Made by a program: the position numbers and the translations under genes. A stretch of DNA of 64,000 nt from Fimbriiglobus ruber (lineage in GTDB: Bacteria > Planctomycetota > Planctomycetia > Gemmatales > Gemmataceae), in assembly GCF_002197845.1 (NCBI RefSeq), contig NZ_NIDE01000009.1, forward strand, positions 340,566-404,565, in the 5' to 3' direction. The notes beneath the pieces were generated by a model. It saw nothing but the letters and a program-made list of their open reading frames with translations, made no database searches and was not told where the DNA came from. Of this stretch, positions 36,801 through 42,584 are shown piece after piece. Position 1 is the first letter of the stretch; every line of letters starts with the position of its first letter.

Positions 36801-39279
36801 CGATGGGATTGCCGGAAATAGGGACGCTGCTCTGACCCAAATCCTCGGCATAAATGCCGACGCCTCTGTTCCCAGAGATGATGTTCCGCTCCAGGGCGTC
36901 GCTGCCGGGCGCCGTCGCCTGGCCGGCCGTCCCGATTCGCGTGTTCGTCGCGCCGTTCACGATTTGGATGCCGCCGAATGCCCCGCTGCTGTCGATGTTC
37001 GATCCGTTGAACGGAACGAGTACGGGCGCCATCCCGGTCGCGTCGGTGCCGACGAAATTGCCGGCGATCACCGTGCCGTCGGTGCCTGCTCCGTTAATAA
37101 TGATTCCGCAATCGAAATTCCCAGAGATGACGTTCCGTCTGGAGGCATCGCCGGGCGTGCCGTCGCCGTACGTCCCGACGTGCGTGTTTTTTGCCCCACT
37201 CAGAATGCGGATGCCGTCCCCACCGCCACCGGCGATCAGGCCCGCCGTGCCGGCGGCGTTCGTCCCGATGTAGTTCCCGGCAATGACCGTGTCCGAAGTG
37301 GTCGCGCCGCCTACGGGCAGTGTGCCGTCGTAATTCGGGGTTTGGACGAGGACCCCATAGTTTGTGTTCCCGGAAATGATGTTCCGCTCCGTCGCATTGA
37401 AAGCGTCGTTGCTGCCGTCCGTTCCGATTAGGGTGTTCGTCGCCCCGTACCGGACTGAGATGCCGGCCAAATTGGCGAGGGCAGTGGTCCCGGCAGCATT
37501 CAACCCGATGTAATTCCCGGCGACGACAGTCTTGTCCGTACCCGAGCCCTCGACCACTACACCCTCGTCGGTGTTCCCGGAGATGACGTTGGCCTCGGTC
37601 GCGTTAAAGGTGTCGTTGCTGCCGTCCGTGCCGATCCGGTTTCCGACCGCACCACCGCCCACGTCTATCCCGACGACCTTGTTCGCGACCGCGGCGGTGC
37701 CGGCGGCGTTCGTCCCGATGTAATTCCCGGCAACGACGTTGTTGTTGGCCCCGGAGATGTAAACACCGTTCGAGGCGTTCCCGGAGATAATGTTCCGTTC
37801 GTTCGTGTTGAACGCATCGCTACTGCCGTCCGTCCCGATGCGGTTTCCGGCCGCCCCGCCGAAGAGGGCGACGCCGGCGAAAGCGTTTGCGATTGCCGCG
37901 GTGCCGGCTGCGTTCGTGCCCAGGAAGTTGCCGGCGACCACGACGCCAGTGGTCCCTGTTCCGATAATCTGCACCCCATCGCTGTTGTTGCCAGAGACGA
38001 CGTTCACTTCGGTGTCGTCCTTGATCCCGTTCCCGTCCGTACCGATACGGGTGTTCGTCGCCCCGCTGGCGATCTGGATGCCGGCCTGCCCGTTGGCGAG
38101 CGCAGTGGTCCCGGCGACGTTCGTCCCGATGTAATTCCCGGCGACGGCCGTCCCGGTGGTGGGCGTTGCGGGTATCGCTCCAGTCCAGTTCGGCGTTTGG
38201 ATGAGGACGCCGATGTCGGCGTTCCCGGAGATGACGTTCCGCTCGCTTGCGTTAAATGCGTCGTTGCTGCCGTCCGTCCCGATCCGGGTGTTCGCCGGCC
38301 CGTACCGGAGGGCGATACCTTGGCTGCCATTGCCGAGCGCGGCACTCGCGGAGTTCGTCCCGATAAAGTTCCCGGCGATCATGGTCCCGTCCGAACCGAC
38401 CCCCTCGACGGCAACTCCCTGGGCGCCGTTCCCGGAAATGACGTTTCCTTCTTTGTCATCGCTGATCCCGTTCCCGTCCGTCCCGATCCGCGTTCCGGAC
38501 GCGCCACTAATCACCCAGACACCAATGAGGTTGTTCTTGACCACGGCGGTGCCGGCCGCGTTCGTCCCAATGAGGTTCCCGGCGATAATGTTGTTCTTTG
38601 TTCCGACGTCGGTGATGTAAACACCGGAACCCGCGTTCCCCGAGATCACGTTGCGCTCGGCTGCGTCGTTCGTGCCGTTCCCGTCGGTACCGATGACGTT
38701 GTTCGACGCGCCGCCTCCGATAAAAACGCCGTTGCCGCCGGAACTAAAACCGGCTGTGCCGGCAAGGTTGATACCGATGTAGTTGCCGGAGATGACATTA
38801 CCCGTCGCCGCAGTGCCTGTGATGGCGATCTCACTACCCGTGAATTGGTCGATCGCAAGCCCGCGGACCGTCACGCCGGTGGTGGTGATGGTCAATCCGT
38901 TCGCGCCGGATCCTGCCGAGGCCCCGGCAACCTCCACGAGTGGCTTGCCGGTGTACCCCGGGGTCGTCGTCCCGTCGACGGTCACGCTTTCGGTAATCGT
39001 GGGAAGGGCGGTCGTGACGTTGATCGTCCCGGCGACGCCGAACGTGATGGTGTCCGTCCCGGCCGTCATGTTCGCCTGGGTGATCGCCCAACGAAACGTC
39101 CCTGCAGTCGAGGTGTCGGCGAGGCTCGACACGGTAAAGACTGCGGGGGCGAGCTTGTCTTCGAGTGGTTCAAATGCCAAGAGGTGGCGCGCGAGTTTGT
39201 AACAGAACCGACCCGTCGGTACCCGGCATGGGAAGTAAGGGTTGCGGTAACGGCGGAAAAACAAATCGGACAACTGCAT
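24823..39279 (-). CDS. Giant surface protein: beta-helix, cadherin-like and Ig-like repeats
   Basis: 4818 residues without a frameshift. The N-terminus has the planctomycete exoprotein motif FEPLEDKLAPAVF. Residues about 60-1480 are a right-handed beta-helix of NosD type, with dozens of repeats resembling VISGN, VIAGNYIGTNAAGTAA and RIGTDGNG. Residues about 1590-3630 contain cadherin-like modules, including five of about 257 residues marked by VDTDGSEQLTVTV and three related ones with VDTDGSEAV. Residues about 3630-4530 are ten Ig-like repeats (LTPTTLPGGEVGYAY, SGTPTASGTVTFTVTP). A low-complexity Ser/Gly/Pro stretch and a C-terminal membrane helix (WFWPLALILGAGAASGV) with basic tail RRLFY-type end complete it. 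Start: second of two ATGs, GAGG five bases upstream. Likely a membrane-anchored adhesin or matrix protein; first gene of the kinase-CHAT operon. Confidence 0.92.
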   Translation of the reverse strand: MQLSDLFFRRYRNPYFPCRVPTGRFCYKLARHLLAFEPLEDKLAPAVFTVSSLADTSTAGTFRWAITQANMTAGTDTITFGVAGTINVTTALPTITESVTVDGTTTPGYTGKPLVEVAGASAGSGANGLTITTTGVTVRGLAIDQFTGSEIAITGTAATGNVISGNYIGINLAGTAGFSSGGNGVFIGGGASNNVIGTDGNGTNDAAERNVISGNAGSGVYITDVGTKNNIIAGNLIGTNAAGTAVVKNNLIGVWVISGASGTRIGTDGNGISDDKEGNVISGNGAQGVAVEGVGSDGTMIAGNFIGTNSASAALGNGSQGIALRYGPANTRIGTDGSNDAFNASERNVISGNADIGVLIQTPNWTGAIPATPTTGTAVAGNYIGTNVAGTTALANGQAGIQIASGATNTRIGTDGNGIKDDTEVNVVSGNNSDGVQIIGTGTTGVVVAGNFLGTNAAGTAAIANAFAGVALFGGAAGNRIGTDGSSDAFNTNERNIISGNASNGVYISGANNNVVAGNYIGTNAAGTAAVANKVVGIDVGGGAVGNRIGTDGSNDTFNATEANVISGNTDEGVVVEGSGTDKTVVAGNYIGLNAAGTTALANLAGISVRYGATNTLIGTDGSNDAFNATERNIISGNTNYGVLVQTPNYDGTLPVGGATTSDTVIAGNYIGTNAAGTAGLIAGGGGDGIRILSGAKNTHVGTYGDGTPGDASRRNVISGNFDCGIIINGAGTDGTVIAGNFVGTDATGMAPVLVPFNGSNIDSSGAFGGIQIVNGATNTRIGTAGQATAPGSDALERNIISGNRGVGIYAEDLGQSSVPISGNPIAPNNVTIAGNFIGTNATGTAAIPNGSANGGGDDGNSINGVTVRVNGVIIGTNSDGSAGDTDEGNLISGNVGVGIESWGGGARIAGNRVGTDVTGTAAIGNGISGISVGGSNTIVGTNGDGILDGIEGNLVSGNKDGGIGLGAPSARVSGNYIGTDVTGTKALGNQDDGIGMDSAFASNSIIGTNGDGVSDDLERNIISGNSGSGVVLSQATDVGLGTGIRISGNYIGTDVTGKKALGNRGVGIQLGEIQLGINDGDGVTSNIIIGTNGDGAFDDHERNIISGNLGDGINIFQIAVNDVIAGNYIGTDVSGTVALGNTGDGVHIDYGATFTNNIVPDPSLVGTFVGTNGDGSPGDAAEGNVISGNGKNGVYISRYSQNEVFGNIGFTATRVAGNYIGLNAAGTAAIPNSLSDGGAGVDIDAYTESVTVGTNGDGVSDALERNVIVSEGDGIDVSFTWTLIPEDRNRISGNYIGTNAAGGPLPSPFNSLGLWNRYGIVLEPGAGPNLIGTDVNGVSDALEANVIGGCVDDGIIVKSFNHPLDAMNSLRAPFDNEIVGNYIGANPAGTAIGNLGNGITIGDSSGGADSVATLVRGNTIANNSQSGIFLATSSTPADVNYGITLSQNNIFDNGLLGIDIAGGPANARNPNDLLDVDTNLPNRGQNFPVLGIGTRNASATTSSVTGSLNSRANRGYRIEFFANTSSDAVSTQAELYLGSSDVTTDASGNASYTFTFATSLLPTSAYRYVVATATDLDPTDPDGTSEISLPVLLAAPISVAAPTSQVISESGNVVFHGATAFTLTEGPVTAGTFTTVVTATHGTATLDAAAVAANGLTVSGNGTASVRVSGPIAPLKAFFSTTGFRFDPTPYYSGNAAVSVSLTDSTTQTANASAAVQVRPVASVPTLSVGPASGVPILPIPVPIVVGGLVDTDGSEQLAVTVNDPTGLVTGYIDAGGNPAGTPAGAGTWLFTAATPAALQTLLAGLQVVLSPVAAGELNLSIDAKVTDTAVLGVAVVTDQADTSGVIPVTVIAGAPAVFTNGPYPTNENQAFAIKPDLEDPLNYGSTYTFELISTGGTTTVDTNVATTNGVTITSGNGSADLILSGTLSGLQRLLTSGPGFVFVPTAYYSGDAAVALNLTAPNAATASATALVQVRPVASVPVIILQLASGSATIPTPIFVSELPDTDGSEQLTVTVTDPSGYVTSFTDSSGHQAGSVIGPQTWLFTAATVADLRTLLAGLQVNLVSAAGGEIDLLVDATVTDHATIDGRTVSSQADATGTLPVRVFGGAPAVSDNGIPSINEDQAVVVQFVPTDPLDFGDTYTVELVSTHGTATLDAVAAVADGVSVQSGNGTVDVILTGALAALQNLLTSGPMVTFTPDAHYGGDASLKITLTAPNGVTADDTVAIYVYPVASTPLLTSPPAAGPPTVPIAVPITIGGLVDTDGSEQLTVSVFDPIGEVTGFTDASGSQVGSVDPSTPSTWLFTAPTTTDLLNLLAGLSVQVAPNVYGILSLSVGAVVTDTAVVNGSLFSVQNAAFDTLTVTVLAGAPAVSSFGPYFINENDAQIVSFSLTDLYDFGGTYTVELVSTNGKATIDPAIAAADGVSIDSGNGTADIILSGPLSALNQVVSFGFTFNPVAYFSGDAALELALTAPNGVTASASEAIFVNPIASVAALTLPPASGLPAAPIPAPLTVDNLFDLDGSEQVTATVSDPTGFVTGFTDARGNAAGTFMGNQSWQFTGATAADLQALLAGLQVDLDPSAYGEIDLFVDVVVVDFAVVNGNPITARSETTGTLAVTAIGGNPSVINFGATATDENQSANVYFTLSDPQDFGAGYTLHLLGTHGTITVDAGEAAANGATVANGNGTADVTLTGTLSSLSDFVNSGSPLVFTPDAYFSGDATFDVTLTAPDGLTADMPVDVPVYPIASIPTLALPPATGVSGSPIPVPLVVGGLVDTDGSEQVTVTVFDPTGQVIGFTDSGRNPAGTLVGFETWQFAAATTTDLQILLAGLQVHLGPSVSGEIDLTVDAGVVDTALIGGSTYTDTADTVDTLVVHAAPAVSIGLVSGAEGVTILFGPLLTLSGPNNLAGDNYTAVIQVAAGTLSYSAAVPPGLAATMSPDGASLTLIGTLADVQAWLGTSELAYVPSNLHFSGEIQLSVSLSDTVLVGTLGYTPAVGSGVIQVTPVVSEVVAPPDVVPALQSGLTIPLSITPPVITVDTDGSEAVRFVRISGIPAGVQLSTGTNVGAGVWDIPSGQLAGLTLLFDGSGFHGNLTLTVTALDTDSATYPTLGTSATDTLFGSPTTVTFRYVAGGITAAVGGGISGQEATPVSLAGAITLSDPDVLPGDTHTLVVGVTGGSLQAVGVPAGATVASDPTSRAVTVTGDLDAIQAWLSSGGLVYLPESHVSGETGLTLTLTNDTADGSPDYTPAVAAGVVQIHPVAASVVAPVAVLGPQAENSIPLTITVPPVTVDTDGSEAVSVVRIGGVPAGVSLSAGTFDASSDAWIVPVGQLPGLNLMFAGTGFAGPFTLSILAVVTDHADFPTTGTSETVTAVSAAGAINGVYFSGGVGATTSDRNGTEGSPTDLAGLLTAVDPDAAPDETDTVTLTVSSGRLLADTNLFLSNVLVTGSGSGTVSVSGPLAAVNTFLATSNALRYEAADSQFAGGIVIAATAANDASPLADWTGQAGLRIAPVASHLIPSTADVVAETEYPVSLGITVPASTDPAEVVQIFIQGVPVGASFNHGTPQTGGIWELAPADLGGLVFTSPAAFSGKISLTVGVVVTDSVTYSPLSGSATDTWASPLLSLSVNVSPRVTISPLTLPGGEVGYGYAQAIGPVSGVGPYTLSVTELSSVPGITVSGDGTDTITVVGTPTASGTVTFTVTPADAFGDGSAVTYTIPVTPSIALTPTTLPGGEVGYAYAKSIIPVGGAGTTALIVSNVSAVPGVTVTGNGTGTVTVSGTPTAAGAITFTVTPTDAFGPGIPVTYTIPVAAGLTLIPTTLPGGEVGFAYSRSVASMGGTGQVTLVITASDTVPGLTVSGSGTKVVTIAGTPTVSGVLTFTVTPRDAFGDGVPVTYGVPVAAGMTLTPTTLPGSETGFAYTQTITPIGGTGAVSLSVAAITTVPGVAVTGDGTGVITISGTPTTAGTVTFLVVPHDAFGDGTPVNYTLPVAPGVSLAPTMLPSGEVGYAYSQAVKPVGGTGAVTLTLTRVNTVAGLTVAGDGTNAIRVSGMPTADGTLTFTVIPRDAFGDGLPVTYTVSVAAGLALDPTTLPAGEVGFAYFQSVRSVGGTGPVTLAVSDEGDVPGITITDSDTGTIVLSGPPITSGTVTFTITPQDAFGSGTPVTYTVLVAAAPALTPKTLPAGEVGYAYSQSITTTGGAGSVSMTLDNISTVAGLTVGGDGTGTIIVSGTPTTSGMVKFAVTTHDAFGPGAPVSYSIPVAAGLALTPTILPGGEVGQEYAQVISSVGGTGPVWFSLTEGTLVPGLVVLGEGTGTIAVAGTPTASGTMTFSVTPRDAFGDATPVTYTIPVAAGITLTPTALPGGEVGVMYARTIIPVGGSGPVTLSFGGLTTVPGVIVSGNGTGTISVTGTPATPGSVVFSVTAHDAFGDTPPLTYTIAMSAGIALTPVTLPGAEVGEDYRQDITSAGGSGPVTLAVTDAITISGLDVYGSGTSTITLKGTPTSTGTVTFRVTATDASGATVNRLYTVPVGSSSAALSALDLTPLFVDLTASGGASDTSAAEPFSPRVAGVFLSLGSPIDTVPGFAGGASSTQNQTPSPSPTPAQASAATSGGGSGTTLSAGDAGEGGSGGRGGAGIGFARADRANESVFAPPTNDGPGGVGRTTIAGDAALVGGFGNVNAAALTNYGLGAPPTNPIVGLPLDQSVPAAALSSVSLDSIELVRKLTSKPQQQLLTASPRSPDVGDATVTPVMATIKPAQARTDEKPDSPQQKPARQGWFWPLALILGAGAASGVAAAQHPDKINRLAYRMRRLFY
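25680..28375 (-). repeat. Ten tandem Ig-like repeats of about 269 bp
   Basis: Within the giant gene, ten units of about 90 residues repeat the pattern LTPTTLPGGEVGYAY ... GTGTITVSGTPTASG ... TFTVTPxDAFGDGTPVTYT. The units are clearly related but not identical, so recombination has not homogenised them completely. They could expand or contract by slippage, changing the length of the stalk. Confidence 0.85.
30550..34450 (-). repeat. Five cadherin-like repeats of about 770 bp
   Basis: The codons for DTDGSEQ recur at about 34010, 33245, 32475, 31705 and 30935, i.e. about every 769 bases. Each unit carries a TWLFTAAT-type segment, a GEIDLxVDAxVTD segment, and DPxDFGxTYTVELVST with NGTADVILTG. Units are divergent at the base level. 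Confidence 0.8.
34860..39000 (-). repeat. Beta-helix repeat region (NosD-type)
   Basis: The N-terminal third of the giant gene repeats units of about 40-60 codons with VISGN, GNYIGTN and IGTDGNG motifs, consistent with stacked coils of a right-handed parallel beta-helix. On the plus strand this yields many spurious open frames. Confidence 0.8.
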
Positions 39280-39597
39280 CATAACCTCACGGCCGAACGG
39301 GCTAACCGGTGCGAGTGACGGTGGTGCGGGTTCCGGAACATTTTGAGGAAAAAGCTTGTGGTGAGTGACGGTGATCAGACGCAAACCAGAACAGGGTCAA
39401 AACGATTTCTGACGGTGCATTGCGAAAAGATGAGTCGGCACGACGGTACCTTCAAATGAGGAACATTGCAGTGACTGACGAAAAGCAAAAACAGACTGAG
39501 ACACATCCGGGATTGCACCGATTCCATCCCATCAATCGACCCCGAAGGCCGATCCGACGAACTATTAAGGGGCGATTCCTCACACGAACCCCAAGGT

Positions 39598-39655
39598 GGC
39601 GTGCCTACCAACAATGCGACGCGGGAGACAAATCACGCCAAAAAATATCCGGAAA
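39598..39655 (-). promoter_or_regulatory. Conserved element upstream of the giant operon, matching the ECF-kinase intergenic element
   Basis: Minus-strand sequence ATTTTTTGGCGTGATTTGTC continues CTCCCGCGTCGCATTGTTGG. It matches, with few changes, the sequence between the sigma factor and kinase genes at 44281-44332. It lies about 320 bases before the giant gene start. I interpret it as a promoter for a planctomycete ECF sigma factor. Similarity continues further upstream into what is sigma-factor 3' coding sequence in the other locus, so part of it may be a sigma gene remnant. Confidence 0.45.
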
Positions 39656-39751
39656 TTCATCGCGTAACTGATAACTGGTAGTGAACAGTGAGAGAGGGCC
39701 TTTTCGCGAGACAGCGAGCCGGACGGGTTCGTGCGGAAAGTCTTTCCCTAA

Positions 39752-41119
39752 CAGTACAGCGCAGTAATTTAATAGGATGGGAGGGAAGGATTTAGGAGGA
39801 ATCACATGACCGAGCAGGAAATCGTGGGCGTCGGCCCGGCGTTCGCCCGGTATCTGGGCCGGTATCGGGACGTGTTCCGGCAGGACCGCACGGCCGCCCA
39901 CTTCGACACGTATTGTCGGGGCCTGTTATCCGACCTGCCGCGGAAATCGATCGAACCGATCGCGTTGGCGAGCGGGACGACGGTCCGTACCCTCCAGTTG
40001 TTCGTGACGACCTCGGTGTGGTCGTACGACGAGGCCCGGACGCGGTTGCACCGATTCGTGGCCGATACGCTGGCCGATCTCCCGACCGATCCCGTCGGAA
40101 CGGTCGGGGTGATCGACGAGACGAGCAGCCGGAAGTGGGGGATCACACTCCGGGCGTCCAACGGCAGTACCTGGGGTGTGTGGGCAAGGTCGACAATGGG
40201 ATCGTGACCGTCCACGTGGGGGTCACCAAGGGCACCTTTCGTACCCTGTTGGACGCCGACCTGTTCCTACCCGAGTCGTGGGACGTGGACCGCGCGCGGT
40301 GTCAGGCGGCCGGCATCCCGGACACCGTCCGGCACCACCCGAAGTGGCGGCTGGCCCTCGACCAACTCCTCCGGGCGAACACGAACGGGATCACGTTCGA
40401 CTGGCTGACGTTCGACGAAGGGTACGGGGCAGCCGTCCCGCTCCTGACCGTGTTGGGCGTGATGGGACAGCGGTTCGTGGGTGAAATCCCGACGAATTTC
40501 GCCGTCCGGGACGCGCCGGGGGCCCCTCCCGGCGGGCCGACGAGCGGTTGACCGGGGGTCACGCCGAGCGGGGGCGAGTGTACCGGTTGACCCGCCAGAC
40601 GACCCGCCCGTCGGTCTGGCGGGTGGCCACCGCCATCGTCTGGGTGGCCGACCGCAAGCACACCCTGATGGTCGCCCGCAACGACGCGACCGGGGAGATC
40701 AAGTACTTCCTGACGAACGCCACGGCCGAGCCGGTGGCTCGGATTCTCGCCGTCGCCTTCCGCCGGTGGACGGTCGAGCATCTATTCCGGGTCGCCAAAC
40801 AGGAAGTCGGACTGATGCACTACGAGGGGCGGGATTACACGGGGCTGATGCGGCACCTGACCCTGGCCGTGGTCGTCCTCGGATTCGTCGCCGCCCACAC
40901 GGAGCGGCTCCGGGGGGAAAAACCCAGACGTGACGATGGAGCAGGTGTGCCGGGCGCTCAACGTCCGGTGCGCGATCCTGTTCCGGCGGCGACGGGGAAC
41001 CGGGGCCACCCAACATACCAGCGACGTAATTCAATACCACCAGCGGCGAAACAAGCAAGCCACCCGATCTCATAAGAAGCAGCGGCACAAACGTGTTACG
41101 TAAAATACGCGCTGTACTG
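39752..41119 (+). mobile_element. IS701-family insertion sequence, copy 2 (1368 bp)
   Basis: Perfect 11-bp terminal inverted repeats CAGTACAGCGC and a CTAA target duplication (39748-39751, 41120-41123). It lies in non-coding DNA upstream of the giant operon. The transposase gene has three frame changes, so this copy also looks inactive unless the sequence has errors. Confidence 0.9.
39806..41103 (+). pseudogene. IS701 transposase with three frame changes
   Basis: Starts MTEQEIVGVGPAFARYLGRY behind TAGGAGG. Compared with copy 1 it lacks one G in the run after SSRKWG (G5 versus G6, near 40140) and one base near 40520 after FAVRDA. It shares the third change, a +1 shift in G6A5 at about 40915, after which NPDVTMEQVCRALNVR and NKQATRSHKKQRHKRVT follow to the stop at 41101-41103. 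Correcting all three gives 433 codons. DDE residues are in VGVIDETSS, LTFDEGYG and WTVEHLFRVAKQEVG. Confidence 0.85.
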
Positions 41120-41158
41120 CTAAGCAGTAAGATCATTTCGATGTGACGCCGAATATCG

Positions 41159-41300
41159 GGTAGTGACCCGGTAATGTTGCACAGTCTCGGAAGCCCAGAA
41201 TCAGTAACCAGTTATGGTGGTTGCACGGAACGATCCTCGCCCCCGTAACTTCTTGACTTCACGACACTTTCGCGAACCGTGCAACATTACCGGGTCACCA
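41159..41300. mobile_element. MITE-like element with perfect inner inverted repeats and 10-bp target duplication
   Basis: A 142-bp segment bounded by inverted repeats; the core GTGACCCGGTAATGTTGCAC is perfect over 20 bases on both sides, one or two bases from the ends. It is flanked by the direct repeat CCGAATATCG (41149-41158 and 41301-41310). No coding capacity. This is the structure of a non-autonomous transposon. Its ends match none of the complete elements in this window. It lies 28 bases beyond the 3' end of the FGE gene. Confidence 0.75.
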
Positions 41301-41328
41301 CCGAATATCGAGCGTGCGATGAAAACTA

Positions 41329-42546
41329 TTAGGGGGTCGGCTGCGGTGGGGGAGCGACCAACCGCGGCGCGGGAGCTAAGCGTAACGTCTTCAGTTCGCC
41401 GACTATTGCGATACGAAACCCAGTGCCGGCGTCCGTGCCGCTTTCGTTCAATGTTCTTTCCCGCACCGAGCAGCGGGCAAACACCTCTCCCGACCGGTGC
41501 CATCCACCGCCCCGCAACACTTTGGCCGTACCCATTGCCGGCCCGGTCGGGTCGGTCCGAGATGCCGACCCGACCGGGGCAACGGAATACCAGTCCGCGC
41601 AGTGCTCCCACACGTTGCCCAGCATGTCGTATAGACCGAACGCGTTGGGCCGCTTGAGACCGACCGGATGCGGGCGATGGGTGTCAGGCCCCCGCTGATT
41701 CTCGCGTATCCATGCGTAGTCTTGGAGATCGCCAAGGTCACACGCGCCGTACAAGCCGTACGCCCCCGCCCGGCACGCAAACTCCCATTGGGCTTCAGTG
41801 GGTAAGACGTAAGACCGCCCCTCCACCGAACTTAGCCATGTACAGAACGCGTGGGCGTCGCTCCAGTTCATCTGCACAACCGGCTCATCGTCTCCGGGCT
41901 GCCATTCGCCCGGTTTGGACCAGACGTGGGCGGGGCGGCGTACCCAGTCCGTGCGGTACGTCGACCACCCGCCCAATCCGTTCTTTTCGACTTCGGTTTT
42001 GTACCCGGTGGCCCGGACGAACGCGCGGTATTGACCGTAGGTGACCTCGTGTGTTCCCAGGTAATAGGGCTGTGTTAGCCGGACCTCGTGGGGGGGCCAT
42101 TCTCTTTCCAGACCTGTCACTTCGTGCTTTAAAGCCGCCCCGCTCCGGGCCTCCTCGATGACGGTGCGGAGTTCTTCGGGGGGCGTTCCCATTTGGAACT
42201 CGCCCGGTGGGATCAGTCGAAATTTCATGCCGATGGAGTTTGTGACTTCCGGTTCGACTCCGAGGTACGCGGACCACTCGCGCTGGTAGGCCCGCGCTTG
42301 CGTGGCCGAGAATGGGGCGATCGCGGGCAACGGCCCTTCCGTCCGCGGCGCCGCGAGGGCAGTCGTCGGGAGTCGCCGAACTTCGATCTTTCGTGCTCGA
42401 ATTATCGTTTCGGGCGTAAGGGCCTGGATCGCGAACCGACCCCGCGCGAAAGCTCGTTGCGAGTCGACGTAAACGACGGCTTCCTTCCCATCAACACGCG
42501 TCTCGATCCGGTCGCCGTTGGCGATCACTTCAAGAGTAAACCACAC
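41329..42546 (-). CDS. FGE-sulfatase (SUMF1-like) domain, C-terminal part of the kinase-DUF1080 protein
   Basis: Residues 1-60 of this frame finish a DUF1080 (laminin-G-like) domain (DRIETRVDGKEAVVYVDSQ). Residues about 100-390 form a formylglycine-generating-enzyme-like domain: FRLIPPGEFQMGTPPEE, YYLGTHEVTYGQYRAFV, PVVQMNWSDAHAFCTWL, LPTEAQWEFACRAG, LYDMLGNVWEHCADWY, KVLRGGGWHRSG and GFRIAIV. The FGE catalytic cysteine pair is not evident, so a binding role is as likely as catalysis. The apparent start is artificial: one base is missing near 42618 and the frame belongs to the kinase upstream. Corrected, the gene (41329-44249) has 974 codons. Confidence 0.82.
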   Translation of the reverse strand: MWFTLEVIANGDRIETRVDGKEAVVYVDSQRAFARGRFAIQALTPETIIRARKIEVRRLPTTALAAPRTEGPLPAIAPFSATQARAYQREWSAYLGVEPEVTNSIGMKFRLIPPGEFQMGTPPEELRTVIEEARSGAALKHEVTGLEREWPPHEVRLTQPYYLGTHEVTYGQYRAFVRATGYKTEVEKNGLGGWSTYRTDWVRRPAHVWSKPGEWQPGDDEPVVQMNWSDAHAFCTWLSSVEGRSYVLPTEAQWEFACRAGAYGLYGACDLGDLQDYAWIRENQRGPDTHRPHPVGLKRPNAFGLYDMLGNVWEHCADWYSVAPVGSASRTDPTGPAMGTAKVLRGGGWHRSGEVFARCSVRERTLNESGTDAGTGFRIAIVGELKTLRLAPAPRLVAPPPQPTP

Positions 42547-42584
42547 ACCCGGGGGCGGGGACAGGCAAACACCGTTTACCGCGG

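Noticed and set aside
34860..39000. Regularly spaced similar segments that could suggest a CRISPR-like array
   Set aside because: The segments are diverged codons of beta-helix repeats in one uninterrupted minus-strand frame, with no identical repeats or unique spacers.
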